A DNA stretch of 64,000 nucleotides from Rhipicephalus microplus (GCF_043290135.1 NC_134702.1:190496491-190560490), one strand, 5' to 3'; positions 1-10,190 are shown, counted from the first letter of the stretch. Notes: a model not told the origin generated them from the letters alone. Numbers and translations are program-made.

Positions 1-188
1 GCTACAGCGTGCAAGGACTGCCGCTAGCTGCTACGTTAGCCCGCCTAGACGACAGGCCCATGTCACAAAAGCCCGTGCTCGAAAGCTGAGATGATCTGTC
101 TTCGCACAGAAAATCAGTGAAGGCCTTATTGAACATTTAGGGGCGAAGCTCCTTAAGGCGTGGGTCTGTCCATCTCTTTCCATCCCTT

Positions 189-241
189 GTGTGTGTGTAT
201 GTATGTATGTATGTGTGTGTGTATGTATGTATGTATGTATG

Positions 242-272
<31 letters not shown>

Positions 273-366
273 GTATGTATGTATGTATGTATGTATGTAT
301 GTATGTATGTATGTATGTATGTATGTATGTATGTATGTATGTATGTATGTATGTATGTATGTATGT
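189..366. repeat. (TATG)n microsatellite
   Basis: A nearly pure TATG tetranucleotide tract of about 40 units, starting from a short TG run. Open frames through it (Tyr-Ile-His-Thr or Met-Tyr-Val-Cys repeats) are products of the repeat and not genes. It lies directly beyond the 3' end of the minus-strand LINE fragment, so on the LINE's strand it reads as a (CATA)n tail. Confidence 0.97.
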
Positions 367-367
367 A

Positions 368-1830
368 GAGAGAGAGAAGGAATGTAGGAAAGGTAGGGAG
401 GTTAACTAGACTATGCGTCCAGTTTGCTACCCTACATATGGGGAGGGGGAGTAAAAAAGAGAGAGAAGGGCAGACACATGTCACATCACACACACAATGC
501 CGAGTTTCACAGGCGGTCCCTAAATGAAGTTGCTGACAAGTATCTCAGGATGGCTCGTGTGGCTTTCTGTGCTGATGTGCTGCGCGACCAGGCTCCTAAG
601 ATATTTGCTTCATTAAATGGCCGGTCATCGAGTCTATTCAAGGCACACTGGAGAGTCCGGCGATCTTGATCAAATTGGGCACAGTGGCACAAAAGATGTT
701 CAATAGTCTCTATACAGTTGCAGCTTTCACACATGGATGAATCCGCCATTCCAATGCGATGGCTGAATGATTAAGTAAACGCTACCCCAGTCCACAGCCG
801 GCCCAGCATTGTAGCGTAAAGTCGAGAAATCTTGGATGGCAGTTGTTTCTGACGTAATGACTTAAGACTCTTAGGACGATGATTGGAGTTAAGTGGAGAA
901 TTATAGTGCGCAAGCGTGGCATTATGCGCGATGTGACGAAGTTCTCTAGCTGCGTCTACTCTTGACAAGGGTATTAACAGTGTGGACGCTCCATCGTGGG
1001 CACATCGGGCAGCGTCGTCGGCGAGGTGGTTACCACTGCTGCCACAGTGGCCCGGCAACCATTGTAAAACAATGTCATGCTCTTGATCAGCAGCGCGATG
1101 ACAAATTTTATTCATTCGATACACCATCTGGTGGTAGTTTCCACGTCGTAGACTTCGCACGCATTGAAGGGCTGCCTTGGAGTCGCAGAAAAGGGCCTAT
1201 CTACAAGGGAATTCTTGCGTAACAAACTCCACAGCGGCTCGACGAGCGGCGAGCTCGGATCCCGTAGATGTCGTGACGTGTGATGTTTTGAATTCGACGG
1301 TGATTGATCGAGATGGTATGACAAAGGCACCTGTCGAACTTCCTGAGACCGAACCGTCCGTGTAAACATGAATCCGGTTAGCATACGAGAAATGCAAGAG
1401 GTCCAGTGAAATCTGCTTGAGGGCTGCAGATGACAGGTTTCCCTTTTTAGATATCCCCGGCACTTGAAGGTGCACAGTCGGTCTTTTAATGCACCACTCT
1501 TGAGATAGTGGTATGGTTGCGGGCGAGAATCTTCACGAGATGGAATTCTGGTTAGCCGCAACAACTTTGGAAAACGCTGCCTTTGGTCTTTCTAGTGGCA
1601 AGCTAGCAAGGTGGTGGTTAGGCACTCTGGATATGTGACGGATATGTGTCCGGAGTGTGTCGACAGTTATATATGTTGTGATCGGATGGTCTTTAGCAAT
1701 ACCAATTGTTGCTAACGTATTAGCGCACCGAGGTAGCCCCAAACAGTGCGGAGGACTTGACCTTGAATGCTTTGCAGGACCCTGATGTTAGTTTTTCCGG
1801 CGTTGGAAAGCACGGGCGTGCTATACCGCA
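368..1830 (-). mobile_element. 5'-truncated non-LTR retrotransposon (LINE with RNase H)
   Basis: Minus-strand remnant of a LINE whose ORF2 carried an RNase H domain after the reverse transcriptase, as in the I/R1/LOA-like clades. The retained part runs from the end of the RT thumb near 1830, through a linker, RNase H and a cysteine-rich C terminus, to a purine-rich 3' UTR near 368-490. The reading frame is broken by several shifts. The 5' truncation point falls at a short TATG tract (1831-1866) and the 3' end at the long TATG tract. The clade is inferred from domain order only. Confidence 0.8.
507..1742 (-). pseudogene. LINE ORF2 C-terminal part: RNase H plus Cys-rich tail (broken)
   Basis: Translated on the minus strand in several frames. 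Between about 1475 and 1197 the start of an RNase H fold is seen (VYTDGSV, then TGSELAARRAAVE, giving the first Asp and the Glu). Between 1160 and 771 comes the later RNase H motif WLPGHCGSSGNHLADDAAR with its Asp. Between 749 and 507 is a C-terminal zinc-ribbon-like segment (CESC, then HLLCHC). The domain would remove RNA from the RNA-DNA hybrid during target-primed reverse transcription. Frame changes between segments mean it cannot make one protein. The upstream stretch (1742-1533) fits the linker between RT and RNase H. Confidence 0.8.
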
Positions 1831-1866
1831 TGTATGTATGTATGTATGTATGTATGTTTGTATGTA
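1831..1866. repeat. short TATG microsatellite at LINE 5' junction
   Basis: About eight TATG units with one TTTG variant, placed exactly where the LINE coding sequence stops making sense. Same motif and phase class as the long tract at 189-366 beyond the other end of the LINE. Confidence 0.9.
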
Positions 1867-1883
1867 GTAATGGTACGTAACCA

Positions 1884-1925
1884 CCAGTGGCACATACCAG
1901 CTCTAGAGCGGGTATGTGCCACTGG
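1884..1925. repeat. Perfect hairpin, 15-bp stem
   Basis: Stem CCAGTGGCACATACC at 1884-1898 pairs perfectly with 1911-1925. The 12-nt loop itself contains the palindrome GCTCTAGAGC, so the whole 42 bp is almost a continuous palindrome. No coding frame or known element is associated with it. It may be the core of a small foldback repeat. Confidence 0.85.
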
Positions 1926-1972
1926 GGATGCGAGATGAGATATGGCGGTACTTGGAGTGTTCACTAGATGAA

Positions 1973-2215
1973 CACACGGACGGACGGACAGATTAGCTTA
2001 CAAACAGACGGACAAAAAACTAGCAGACGGATGGACGGATGGATAGACGCACTGACGTACGGATGGATGGACAAACGAGCAGACAGACAAACAGATGGAT
2101 GAACGGACTCAAGGACAGACGGACGGCCGCATGGTTGGCACACGGATGGTCGCGCGGACGGACGGAAGCAAGAATGAACGAACGGACAGAAGCATGGACG
2201 GGCTGCCAGACGCTT
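1973..2215. repeat. Degenerate tetranucleotide repeat (GGAC/GGAT/GACA type)
   Basis: About 240 bp built from drifting four-base units such as GGAC, GGAT and AGAC. Open frames on both strands here (Ser/Pro/Val/Cys-rich on minus, Asp/Arg/Met/Thr-rich on plus) are consequences of the repeat and are not called as genes. Confidence 0.85.
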
Positions 2216-2229
2216 CGCCCCACTCATCA

Positions 2230-4206
2230 TCATTCACTCCGTGGATATGCTGTGATTTTTTGAGACTATTAAAGAGGGCATTAGTACTGGCAAAATAAAA
2301 AGGCTTAGTTATATCCTCTCTTTTTTTTCTTTTTCGTGCGTCTATTTTGCTATTCGCTTTCTTCATATTTCTTCCCTGTGTCCCCTTTCCTTAATTAGGT
2401 ATAGCAAACCGGATGCCCCCTTTTGCGGTTAACTTCTTTGACTTTCCCTCATTTTATTCTCTCCCGCATCTTGCACGCTACATCAGATGGCAATGCGCTT
2501 AGCATTTGATGTCATTGATTGGTGGATCATGGTATGACACAGATTATACAGCCGTCCCAATTTCTAGAGGTAGCTCTGCTTGGAGCGTTTTTGTCTTATC
2601 CAGGCTAAAGAAAAATCTTGAAGAGACGCTACCACGACTCGATTCACACCATTTAAGGTACCGTGAGACGCAGTCCACTTTTAGTTTCAAAGAAAACTTC
2701 AGTGACTGTTCCAGTCATTACGAACGCGGCGCTCATGCAGAAGGTGCATATTTTGAAGACTATTGAGTCGACACATTCATGTTGTGACTAAACTATTTTT
2801 TTAACTTCACACCTGCCATAGTTCGGACAAACTCGTATATAACTACACTGTGATGAACGACACCTAGAGAACACGCGCGCTTCAAGCAACATGATCTTGG
2901 TTTTGTTTCAGGCTTAGATCGGTATGGCACGTAACCACTCTTAGGTGATTAGCAGGAAATTGGAAGTTCAAAATTTTTGAAAATATGTGTTACCTCACTT
3001 CATCCTCGCCGTTGTGGTCCTGAGTGGTATTCATGACGAAAATCAAGCCAGTAGAGAAGAACATCCTTTTGGGCATAGCTAGGTGCTGGTGAATATGTTT
3101 TAGAATACATATAAGTGCAACAAAAAAGAAAAGGTAAAACTTGAAGTAATAAATCAGAGGTGCAGGAAAGTAATAGGATTGTTCTTTTAAATGTTTGAAA
3201 CCTATTTCGCTGATCCAACAGACGGGGAAATTACTGCGAACTGAAAGTTTCACACAACAAATTAGAAATATACTGTCAATAAAGTACAGTTGGTGTGGAC
3301 ACTAGGGTGCCTTTTTACGTTTATGTGGGTGTGTGAGGGTTTATTTTCACACGCTTTCTTTCTGAGTGTTTTGAAACCAATGTTCCTTTATTGATTTCGA
3401 CATAAGTCTGACAAAAGACATTATCTATTCACATCTGTCGTTGCAGCCTAATTTCCTCCAAAATCAATATTCAGTACAACCTCCCGGATCTTTCATGACT
3501 GCCGAACTTCAGATCGAGAACCCGGATGAGGAGTAAGTACTAACAATATGTACAGATATGAACTTTAATAACTACACAAAAGTCAGAAGCTCAACAATGT
3601 TCGCAAAGCACACCTTCAGCAGTATAATCTCTTGGGATTTGAGGAGGGCGGCAATGAAGACAGACGCCTAAAATATAGAAGACTGTGTAAGCATGTTAGT
3701 AATCATTGGCAAAATTAAGGCAGCCCAAAGGGAGTGCAAAAGAAAGGTTGCCAACACAAAAGCCCCCCACCATCAAAAAGCCGCGCTTTATTTGTGGATG
3801 AGCCAAAATGGCTGCTAATAGGTCTAGCCTACGTGCCGATATGCCTGAGCGATTTTTTTTGTGCATGGTGTTTGTTAACCTAAAAATACCACTGAGGGCT
3901 ATGTTAGATGTGCAGTTCGTCGGATACGCTAAATACAACCCCAATGAACTGTTCAGTTGCACAAACTTTCCGCTTATCTTCATGAGGTCACTCAGACCTA
4001 ATGCTCAAGTGTTTCAGTTTGCACCATATATTCGCTTTCATGTCATATTTCAAGAAGCAGTGTGAAAAACTGGGTACAGACAGCGCTGTGCGTTTTGAAG
4101 ACTAGGTCATCCATGACTCGCCTTGAGACTTGTGCCGTTCTATCTACTGGAGAGACTGTAGCGACAATGGTGACCTCAGGAAGAAGAGGAGAATAGAGTA
4201 GCCCTG
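2230..4206. other. Unassigned non-coding stretch
   Basis: No open frame longer than about 95 codons, no recognisable domain, RNA gene or repeat family. AT-rich with scattered T runs. The short frames at 2506-2766 and 3696-4065 show no motif that I recognise. Confidence 0.6.
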
Positions 4207-4382
4207 GTTATTTTATTTTATTTTTTTTTTTTGCAAGAGGGGATATGTGGTATAAGGCGTCGCTACCGACTACAGCGCTGTGCGGTGGCACGCGCTCGGT
4301 GGCCGCCACGGAGAGAAGAAGAAGATGAAATAAACAAGATGTCTCCGTTTATGCTGTGCTATTCATTATGTACGATGTAACA
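4207..4382 (+). mobile_element. Element G: 3' internal end plus 137-bp LTR copy
   Basis: A T-rich stretch and polypurine tract (GCAAGAGGGGA, 4233-4243) followed by an LTR at 4246-4382 that begins TGTGGTATAAGG and ends GATGTAACA. The same order, T-rich stretch, polypurine tract, LTR, occurs at 6960-7146, so this is the 3' end of a second copy of the same Ty3/gypsy element. AATAAA in the LTR (near 4329) is a plausible polyadenylation signal. Confidence 0.85.
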
Positions 4383-4385
4383 TAT

Positions 4386-4680
4386 CAAAGCTCGCCTGAG
4401 AGAGTCCTATTGGTGGCCATGCATGGATAGTCACATTGAAGAACTGGTGCGCACATGCGTGATTTGCCAGTCTTGTGACAAGTCCGCACGTACCTTTCCA
4501 GCGCCACTGCAACCTGTTCCTCTTCCTGACGCGGCGTGGGAAAAAATTGCCATCGACATTGTGGGACCATTCTCGCAAGCTTCGGCCGACTACCGTTATG
4601 CAATTACTGCCATTGACTATTATAGCAAGTGGCCTGAAGTGGCGTTCGTGCGAGATGCGACCACTTCTACAGTGAAGAAG
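4386..4680 (+). pseudogene. Duplicated integrase segment of element G
   Basis: This 295-bp block matches 5691-5985 of the downstream pol frame essentially base for base (constant offset 1305). It encodes the C-terminal half of the HHCC zinc finger and the first catalytic Asp region of integrase. It starts right after an LTR end (plus TAT) and stops at GAAGAAG, where the sequence jumps into the LTR; both donor sequences contain GAAGAAG at that point, so the junction shows microhomology. A fragment, not a gene. Confidence 0.9.
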
Positions 4681-4738
4681 ATGGAATAAACAAGATGTCT
4701 CCGTTTATGCTGTGCTATTCATTATGTACGATGTAACA
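4674..4738 (+). repeat. Element G LTR fragment (last 65 bp)
   Basis: Matches 4318-4382 with one visible substitution (GATGGAATAAAC for GATGAAATAAAC). Ends GTAACA, then runs a few bases into the normal post-LTR sequence before jumping back into an LTR. Confidence 0.9.
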
Positions 4739-4743
4739 TATTT

Positions 4744-4844
4744 GCGGTGGCACGCGCTCGGTGGCCGCCACGGAGAGGAGAAGAAGATGAAATAAACAAG
4801 ATGTCTCCGTTTATGCTGTGCTATTCATTATGTACGATGTAACA
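4744..4844 (+). repeat. Element G LTR fragment (last 101 bp) with 5' leader
   Basis: Corresponds to LTR bases 4282-4382. It is followed by TATTTTGGCGACGAGGATT (4845-4863), which looks like the primer-binding-site leader of a Ty3/gypsy element (TGGCGACGAGG). This is therefore the 3' part of a true 5' LTR. The complementary tRNA was not determined. Confidence 0.8.
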
Positions 4845-4866
4845 TATTTTGGCGACGAGGATTTGA

Positions 4867-5108
4867 CAACAGCATCCGCATCACGAAAGGAACGACATCC
4901 GTCGCAACAGGCGCCTGCATCGGATGCTCTACTGAACCAGTCAGCTGCACGTGCACCACCCATTGCAAGTCAACCATCAAGGGACCCCGACGTGGTCCCG
5001 TCCCAGCATAAGGTCACTTGCCAGGCACAAGAAGCAGCCGACTCGAGTCTCAGAAGATCAACTAGGCCACGTAGAGCACCGACGCGCTTTGCCGACTACA
5101 TCACCTAA
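4867..5108 (+). pseudogene. Element H: pol C-terminal fragment
   Basis: Open frame ending in a basic tail, STRPRRAPTRFADYIT, a typical end of a Ty3/gypsy polyprotein, then a stop codon and a purine-rich tract (5107-5121). It does not match the end of element G's pol (which finishes KKTPKKLKDFIRK), so it comes from a different element. The whole gag-pol expected between a 5' leader and this tail is missing. Confidence 0.6.
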
Positions 5109-5121
5109 AGAAAAAGGAGGA

Positions 5122-5262
5122 TGTACCAGGCGGGCCACCGCTTAATAAATCGGGATGATCCCACCTCACCTGGCCACCTTGAGAGAGGGTGCGCGCGCGG
5201 CGCGGTAGCCATCAATAAACAGTCCCTTGCTAGCTAGCGTCTCGTGTGGTTGTGTCTTTGCT
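5122..5262 (+). repeat. Element H: partial LTR
   Basis: Begins TGTACCAGGCGGG straight after the purine tract and contains two AATAAA-type signals (near 5143 and 5214). The right end is lost where the sequence passes into the pol frame of element G near 5263; the exact junction is uncertain. Confidence 0.55.
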
Positions 5263-6927
5263 GAGCGCGTGAACCAGAACATTGCGCGCTGGTCCTCACG
5301 GTTGCTCTGCTACAACTATACCGTCGAATACAGGAAAGGTAGCGAAAACGTCGTGGCTGACGCTCTCTCCAGGCTACCCGTCCAGAGTTTAATCCGCGAT
5401 GCACCAGAAGAGGAATTTATCTGTTTGTTGTCTCCCGTAGTTACCATGCCAGAACTTCAAGAAGCAAGTGCCAATGATCAGATTATCTGTGAAGTTAAGC
5501 ACTTCACGACTACTTCTTGGCCTGACAAGAAATCACTGTCAAAAGAATTGCTACCTTACTTTTACGTGAAGGCTGAACTCTCTGTCGTAAGTGATATCCT
5601 ATGCCGGGGTGACAGGATTGTCGTGCCTGCAACTTTGACACGCCGCCTTATGGATCTGGCCCACGAGTCACACCCAGGCATTAGTCGTACCAAAGCTCGC
5701 CTGAGAGAGTCCTATTGGTGGCCATGCATGGATAGTCACATTGAAGAACTGGTGCGCACATGCGTGATTTGCCAGTCTTGTGACAAGTCCGCACGTACCT
5801 TTCCAGCGCCACTGCAACCTGTTCCTCTTCCTGACGCGGCGTGGGAAAAAATTGCCATCGACATTGTGGGACCATTCTCGCAAGCTTCGGCCGACTACCG
5901 TTATGCAATTACTGCCATTGACTATTATAGCAAGTGGCCTGAAGTGGCGTTCGTGCGAGATGCGACCACTTCTACAGTGAAGAAGTTTTTACTTGAACTT
6001 TTTGCGCGAGAAGGCTACCCACGTAGTATTGTATCCGATCATGGACCACAGTTCTCTTCAGCAAGCTTTGACGAGTTTCTCACGGAGCGTGGAATAACGC
6101 ACTACAACTCTTCCGTGTATTACCCACAAGCTAACGGCTTGGTGGAAAGATTCAATAGGGTGCTGAAGTCGTACATTCAACTAGCCCTGCTTGAACGTCG
6201 TGACGTACGAACAGCCATGCTTGATTACCTGCAAGTATATCGCTGTACGCCTCACGCGACTACTGGTGCGACACCCGCTGTTCTTCTTCATCGACGCCAA
6301 CCTCGCACCAGACTTGACATATTGGGATTGCCCGACAGATGCTTCAGCACGGACCCGTCAAGGGCGATTGAACAGTTGCGAGAGCGCGTACAAAACAAGC
6401 AAATGATCTCGAAGAGCTACACCGATGAAAAACGTGGAGCCAAGGAACCCAGTTTCGTCATTGGTGATTACGTGCGCGTTAAGACAACTGCAGCTCACGG
6501 TAAGCTGTCTTCACAATTCTCCGCGCCCAAGAAGATCATTGGAAAACGTGGACCGGCCTCGTACCTCTTGGAAGATGGGCGTGTGTGGAACGCATCCAAG
6601 TTAATCGCAGTTCACCCCGGAGCGGTCAACAAAATGAAATCGGGCACCCCTGCTGTTATGAACTGGACACCTGCATTTAATCGGTCTTCTCATGCATTAC
6701 AGCCTGAAACCTCTGCTCTTATGAACTGGTCCCCTGCATCTGATCGGTCATCTAGTGCGCCCCAATGGGACACATCAAGAGCGGATGGTCATGAAAGGGC
6801 AGACCCCGTATCATCTCCACCAGACGGCACGCAAGCTTTGACCAGTCCAGGATTTAATGCGCCTGCAAGGAAAAGCAAGCGTAAAAAGAAGACCCCAAAG
6901 AAATTGAAGGACTTCATTAGGAAGTAG
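5263..6927 (+). CDS. Element G: RNase H end plus integrase polyprotein (5'-truncated pol)
   Basis: Uninterrupted frame of about 555 codons. It opens in the last part of the RNase H domain (VVADALSRLP), followed by an HHCC zinc finger (HESHPGISRT, then CVICQSC), then the integrase core: first Asp in IDIVGPF (codon 5870), second Asp in VSDHGPQF (codon 6037) and Glu in LVERFNR (codon 6145), spaced as DD35E. A basic C terminus ends KKTPKKLKDFIRK. Integrase would join element cDNA to the host chromosome. Gag, protease and reverse transcriptase are absent upstream; their place is taken by rearranged LTR pieces and element H. The frame is open from 5227, but residues before about 5263 come from the H LTR. 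It cannot be an autonomous element, but the integrase domains look undamaged. Confidence 0.85.
   Translation, partial: ERVNQNIARWSSRLLCYNYTVEYRKGSENVVADALSRLPVQSLIRDAPEEEFICLLSPVVTMPELQEASANDQIICEVKHFTTTSWPDKKSLSKELLPYFYVKAELSVVSDILCRGDRIVVPATLTRRLMDLAHESHPGISRTKARLRESYWWPCMDSHIEELVRTCVICQSCDKSARTFPAPLQPVPLPDAAWEKIAIDIVGPFSQASADYRYAITAIDYYSKWPEVAFVRDATTSTVKKFLLELFAREGYPRSIVSDHGPQFSSASFDEFLTERGITHYNSSVYYPQANGLVERFNRVLKSYIQLALLERRDVRTAMLDYLQVYRCTPHATTGATPAVLLHRRQPRTRLDILGLPDRCFSTDPSRAIEQLRERVQNKQMISKSYTDEKRGAKEPSFVIGDYVRVKTTAAHGKLSSQFSAPKKIIGKRGPASYLLEDGRVWNASKLIAVHPGAVNKMKSGTPAVMNWTPAFNRSSHALQPETSALMNWSPASDRSSSAPQWDTSRADGHERADPVSSPPDGTQALTSPGFNAPARKSKRKKKTPKKLKDFIRK
6658..6783 (+). repeat. 63-bp in-frame tandem repeat in element G pol tail
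   Basis: Two copies of a 21-codon unit, each starting MNW(T/S)PA and containing RSS, at 6658-6720 and 6721-6783. The repeat lies beyond the integrase core, in a linker of low complexity. Confidence 0.75.
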
Positions 6928-6996
6928 ACAAAAACAGTTTTGTGTGTTTCTACCATTTATTTTTTATTTTATTTTATTTTATTTTTTTTTTTTTTT

Positions 6997-7009
6997 GCAA
7001 GAGGGGATA
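6997..7009 (+). promoter_or_regulatory. Polypurine tract of element G
   Basis: GCAAGAGGGGATA sits immediately 5' of the 3' LTR. In LTR retrotransposons this RNA tract primes plus-strand DNA synthesis. The same tract occurs before the LTR copy at 4246. Confidence 0.75.
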
Positions 7010-7146
7010 TGTGGTATAAGGCGTCGCTACCGACTACAGCGCTGTGCGGTGGCACGCGCTCGGTGGCCGCCACGGAGAGGAGAAGAAGATGAAATAAACA
7101 AGATGTCTCCGTTTATGCTGTGCTATTCATTATGTACGATGTAACA
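7010..7146 (+). repeat. Element G 3' LTR (137 bp)
   Basis: TG...CA ended, the same length as the copy at 4246-4382 and almost identical to it. Very short for an LTR. Contains AATAAA near 7094. Confidence 0.9.
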
Positions 7147-7429
7147 AAAAGTATTCTCGCTGATTGAGCCCCACTGACGCACTTGAAAGACAGTGAATAC
7201 CTTTACTGTATTTGTTTCTTGGCGAATACCCTAGAGTGGGTTGTGAGCCATACATATAGATCATCATCGTCATCAGAGCGGAGTTTGTTCCAAACAAGCT
7301 TTAATGGAGCTTGAAAACAAGCACTTTAGTCATGACCACTACAGTCCAAAAAGAAGCAGTTATAGAAAAAGAGTACTAAATTTTTCAAAACTTTCTAAAT
7401 AAGCGAAAGTCCACTTCAGGTAAGCATAA
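7147..7429. other. Unassigned spacer between elements G and A
   Basis: No coding signal. A short ATCATC/GTCATC cluster at 7260-7276 could be the tail of a lost RTE copy, but there is too little to call. Confidence 0.5.
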
Positions 7430-7591
7430 TGTTACGGTTAAAGTAGAAGGGTGTTTATTAGCAGGGCGACGTTGATGGTTAGGTAGTAATGACGTCGGTA
7501 TCTGCACCAATTCACGTCTTCCTTCTCTTCCTCTCTCTCGGCTCATACCCGTTGCATTTTCCGGCTCCCAGACGAAGCCCACTGGGCGAGT
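7430..7591 (-). repeat. Element A 3' LTR (approximate bounds)
   Basis: About 130 bp from 7430 align with the sequence starting at 18051 (shared GGGTGTTTATTAGCAGGG and a polypyrimidine run ahead of CTCATACCC). The right limit is inferred from a TG on the minus strand just after the pol stop at 7597 and is uncertain. Confidence 0.65.
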
Positions 7592-7596
7592 ATACA

Positions 7597-8660
7597 TCAT
7601 TCTGAATGTTGAGGGTGAAACCGTTTAAGGCGGGCGACATGTACCAGCTGGGTCTGGTTTGACCAACGGCCAGCTGATGTCAGCCGTGCAACCACGTATG
7701 TCACATCGCTCGTATATAACGAATGGGCCACTGTACTGAGGTAAAAACTTTTCGCATAAGCCCCGTTTACGATGTGGCGTCCACAAGCACACAAAGTCTT
7801 CTTTGCAGTGTGCTACAGACTGATGGCGGCAGTCATAGCTTTCATTTGATCAGTGTTGCGAAGGCACAGTACAAGGACGAGCAATATGCCGGGCTTCTTC
7901 GGCTAGGAAGAGTGTCCTGGAGACAGAATAGTCGCAATGGAAGTCACATGGTAGAATAGTATCGATGCAGCTTAACTGTGAACGCGCGTAAAGAAGATAA
8001 AAAGGGCTGTAATTGGACGTCTCATGTTTGGCCGGGTTATACGCATAAGTAATGAAGGGGAGAATGTCGTCCCAGTCCTTGTGGTCAGACGATACGTACA
8101 TGGCCAACATATTAGTCAGAGTTCTGTTCGTACGTTCTACCAGCCCATTCATCTGAGGTTGATGCGGGGATGAACAGCGGAACTGCGAATTTGCACAGAC
8201 GAAGCAGTTCTTCGACAGCGTCCACAACGAACTGACGACCACGATCACTATTGATCACTCGGGGGAGGGGCATGCCGAGGAATGAGGAATCTAAGCAAAA
8301 ACGTGGCCACGCACGCCACTGTCGAGGATGGTATCTCTGCACTTTCTGCGTAACGAGTCAGATGGTCGACGCACCTTATCACCATCGATTGTTATTAGAC
8401 GAGCGTGAAAACGGGCCCAAAAGGTCGACTCCAACTTGATCAAATAGTAGATGAAAAGGTGGCTGCGGATGGAGAAGACCTGGTGGAGGAGTCGTAGGAT
8501 GCTTGTAGCGTTAGCATTTTTCGCAACTTGCGACATAGTGCTTGACTGTGTCCCGCATTCTGAGCCAGTAAAAGCGCTCTTGTGTCCTATTCTAAGTTCT
8601 GATGAACCCCAAATGACCAGCTGTTGCATCGTCATGCATGGCCTCGAGTATGTCAAATTG
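7597..8660 (-). pseudogene. Element A integrase (broken)
   Basis: On the minus strand, a region with core motif VINSDRGRQF (second catalytic Asp; near 8300) and, in another frame, QMNGLVERTNRT (catalytic Glu; near 8140), then a GPY/F-type tail ending LVHVARLKRFHP near 7620. The shift between the Asp and Glu segments shows at least one frameshift within the catalytic core. First-Asp and zinc-finger sequences lie between about 8660 and 8400 in further frames. Confidence 0.8.
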
Positions 8661-10190
8661 TAGGCTCTGTGGTACGACTAGCAGGAAGCGTGCGCATTTG
8701 GCCGAATAATTTGTCTTGTATGAAAGGCCGTCATAGACACAAAAGTGGCCGTTGGCTTGAAGACGCGATGCCGCGGAAAATAATGGATCCAAGCTAATAT
8801 CAATGTCTTGTTCTTCCTTGAAAGTACTCAAGTCTGGGAAGGTGGAAGAAATGGAGGGAAAACAGTCGTCAAAACTGTCTTCTTGAGACAGTCGGCATCT
8901 GCGTGGTGGCGTCCAGACTTGAACGAGATGACGACGTCGTAATCCTGAAGTCGAAGAGCCCAACGTGCCAGTCGACCATTGGAGTCACGAAGATTGCCCA
9001 GCCAGCATAAAGCGTGATCGTCGGTAATGATAGTGAACGGACGTCTCTATTTATAAGGTCCAAATTTGTGTACTGCGAAAACAGCTGCCAAGCATTCTTG
9101 TTCTGTTACGGAATAGTTGCGTTCAGCTTTGTTGAAAAAGCGACTGGCATAAGCCACTACGTGCTCAGCTCCTTGATGACGCTGCACAAGTACAGCACCG
9201 ATGCTGATGCCACTCGCATCATCATGCACTTCCGTAGGCAAGGATGCATCGAAGTGACGCAGTTTGGGCCCCGACATTAGTAGAAACTTTAGCTGGCGGA
9301 ACGATTCGTTGCAAGCTGAAGTCCAGTTGAAAGGGACATCCTTTTGAAAAAGACATGTTAGAGAATGCACCACTTCAGCAAACCTGGGAACGAAACCAAG
9401 AAAATATGAGCATACGCCCAAGATGCTCTTCTATTCTCGCACCAATTTTGGTGGTTTGAAAGAGCTGACGGTCTCAATTTTTCTTGGGTCTGGGCTTACT
9501 CCATTTTGGTCAACGAGGTATCCAGGTACTAATGTCTCCATTTAACAAAAACGACATTTCTTAGAGTTTAGGTTCGAGCCGGCCTTTTGTATGCAATCCA
9601 AAGCAAGACTGAGACGTCTGTTAAGCTCGTTCAGTTTGCTGCCAAAAATCTCCACATCATCTAGGTAGCACAAACAAATTTCCCATTTAACTCCTCGGAT
9701 TATTGTGTCCATAAATTGTTCGAATGTTGCCGGTGCATTAAGAAGACCAAACACCATAACATTAAATTCATAAAGGCCGTTTTTTGTCGTTTGGGTGCAT
9801 GGGTATTTGGCAATACCCTGATCGCAAATCCAGTGACGAAGGGTAGGCAGCGGAATGCAGGCAATCAATGGCGTCATCAATTCTTGGAAACAGATACACA
9901 TCTTTTTTGATGACCGCATTTAGTTTTCTATAGTCTACGCAAAAGCGCCATGATCCATCCTTCTTTCTAAGATCACAGGCGCTGCCCACGGACTAGATGA
10001 GTCTTGAACAAAACCTTTCCACAACATATCGGTGACCTGTTCAGCTATCACTGCCCTCTCTGTCGACGACACGCGGTAAGGTTTTTGATGAACGGGGTAT
10101 GCAGATCCGGTGTCGATTCTCTGATGAGCACGAGAACGCGGTAGTGAAGTCTCCATGTCACCTTTTGTTAAATCATACACCGAAAGACGT
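8661..10190 (-). pseudogene. Element A reverse transcriptase and RNase H (broken)
   Basis: Minus-strand pieces in order: RT start ([19 protein letters not shown] near 10000), [16 protein letters not shown] (near 9940), [11 protein letters not shown], then the catalytic CYLDD (codons at 9656-9667), then RNase H (EVHDDASGISIGAVLVQ, near 9220) with EQECLAAVFAVHKF. Several shifts break the frame (for example near 9985 and 9800), and the RNase H second half is in another frame. The left part of HHCC (HDDATAGHLGFIRT) is at the 8592-8640 end. The upstream N-terminal part of pol was separated by element B. Confidence 0.85.

Noticed and set aside
137..493. Frames of Tyr-Ile-His-Thr or Met-Tyr-Val-Cys repeats
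   Set aside because: Translations of the TATG microsatellite.
5668..5908. Minus-strand frames over the element G integrase, with copies at 4366-4603
   Set aside because: Antisense shadows of the integrase; duplicated only because the integrase block is duplicated.
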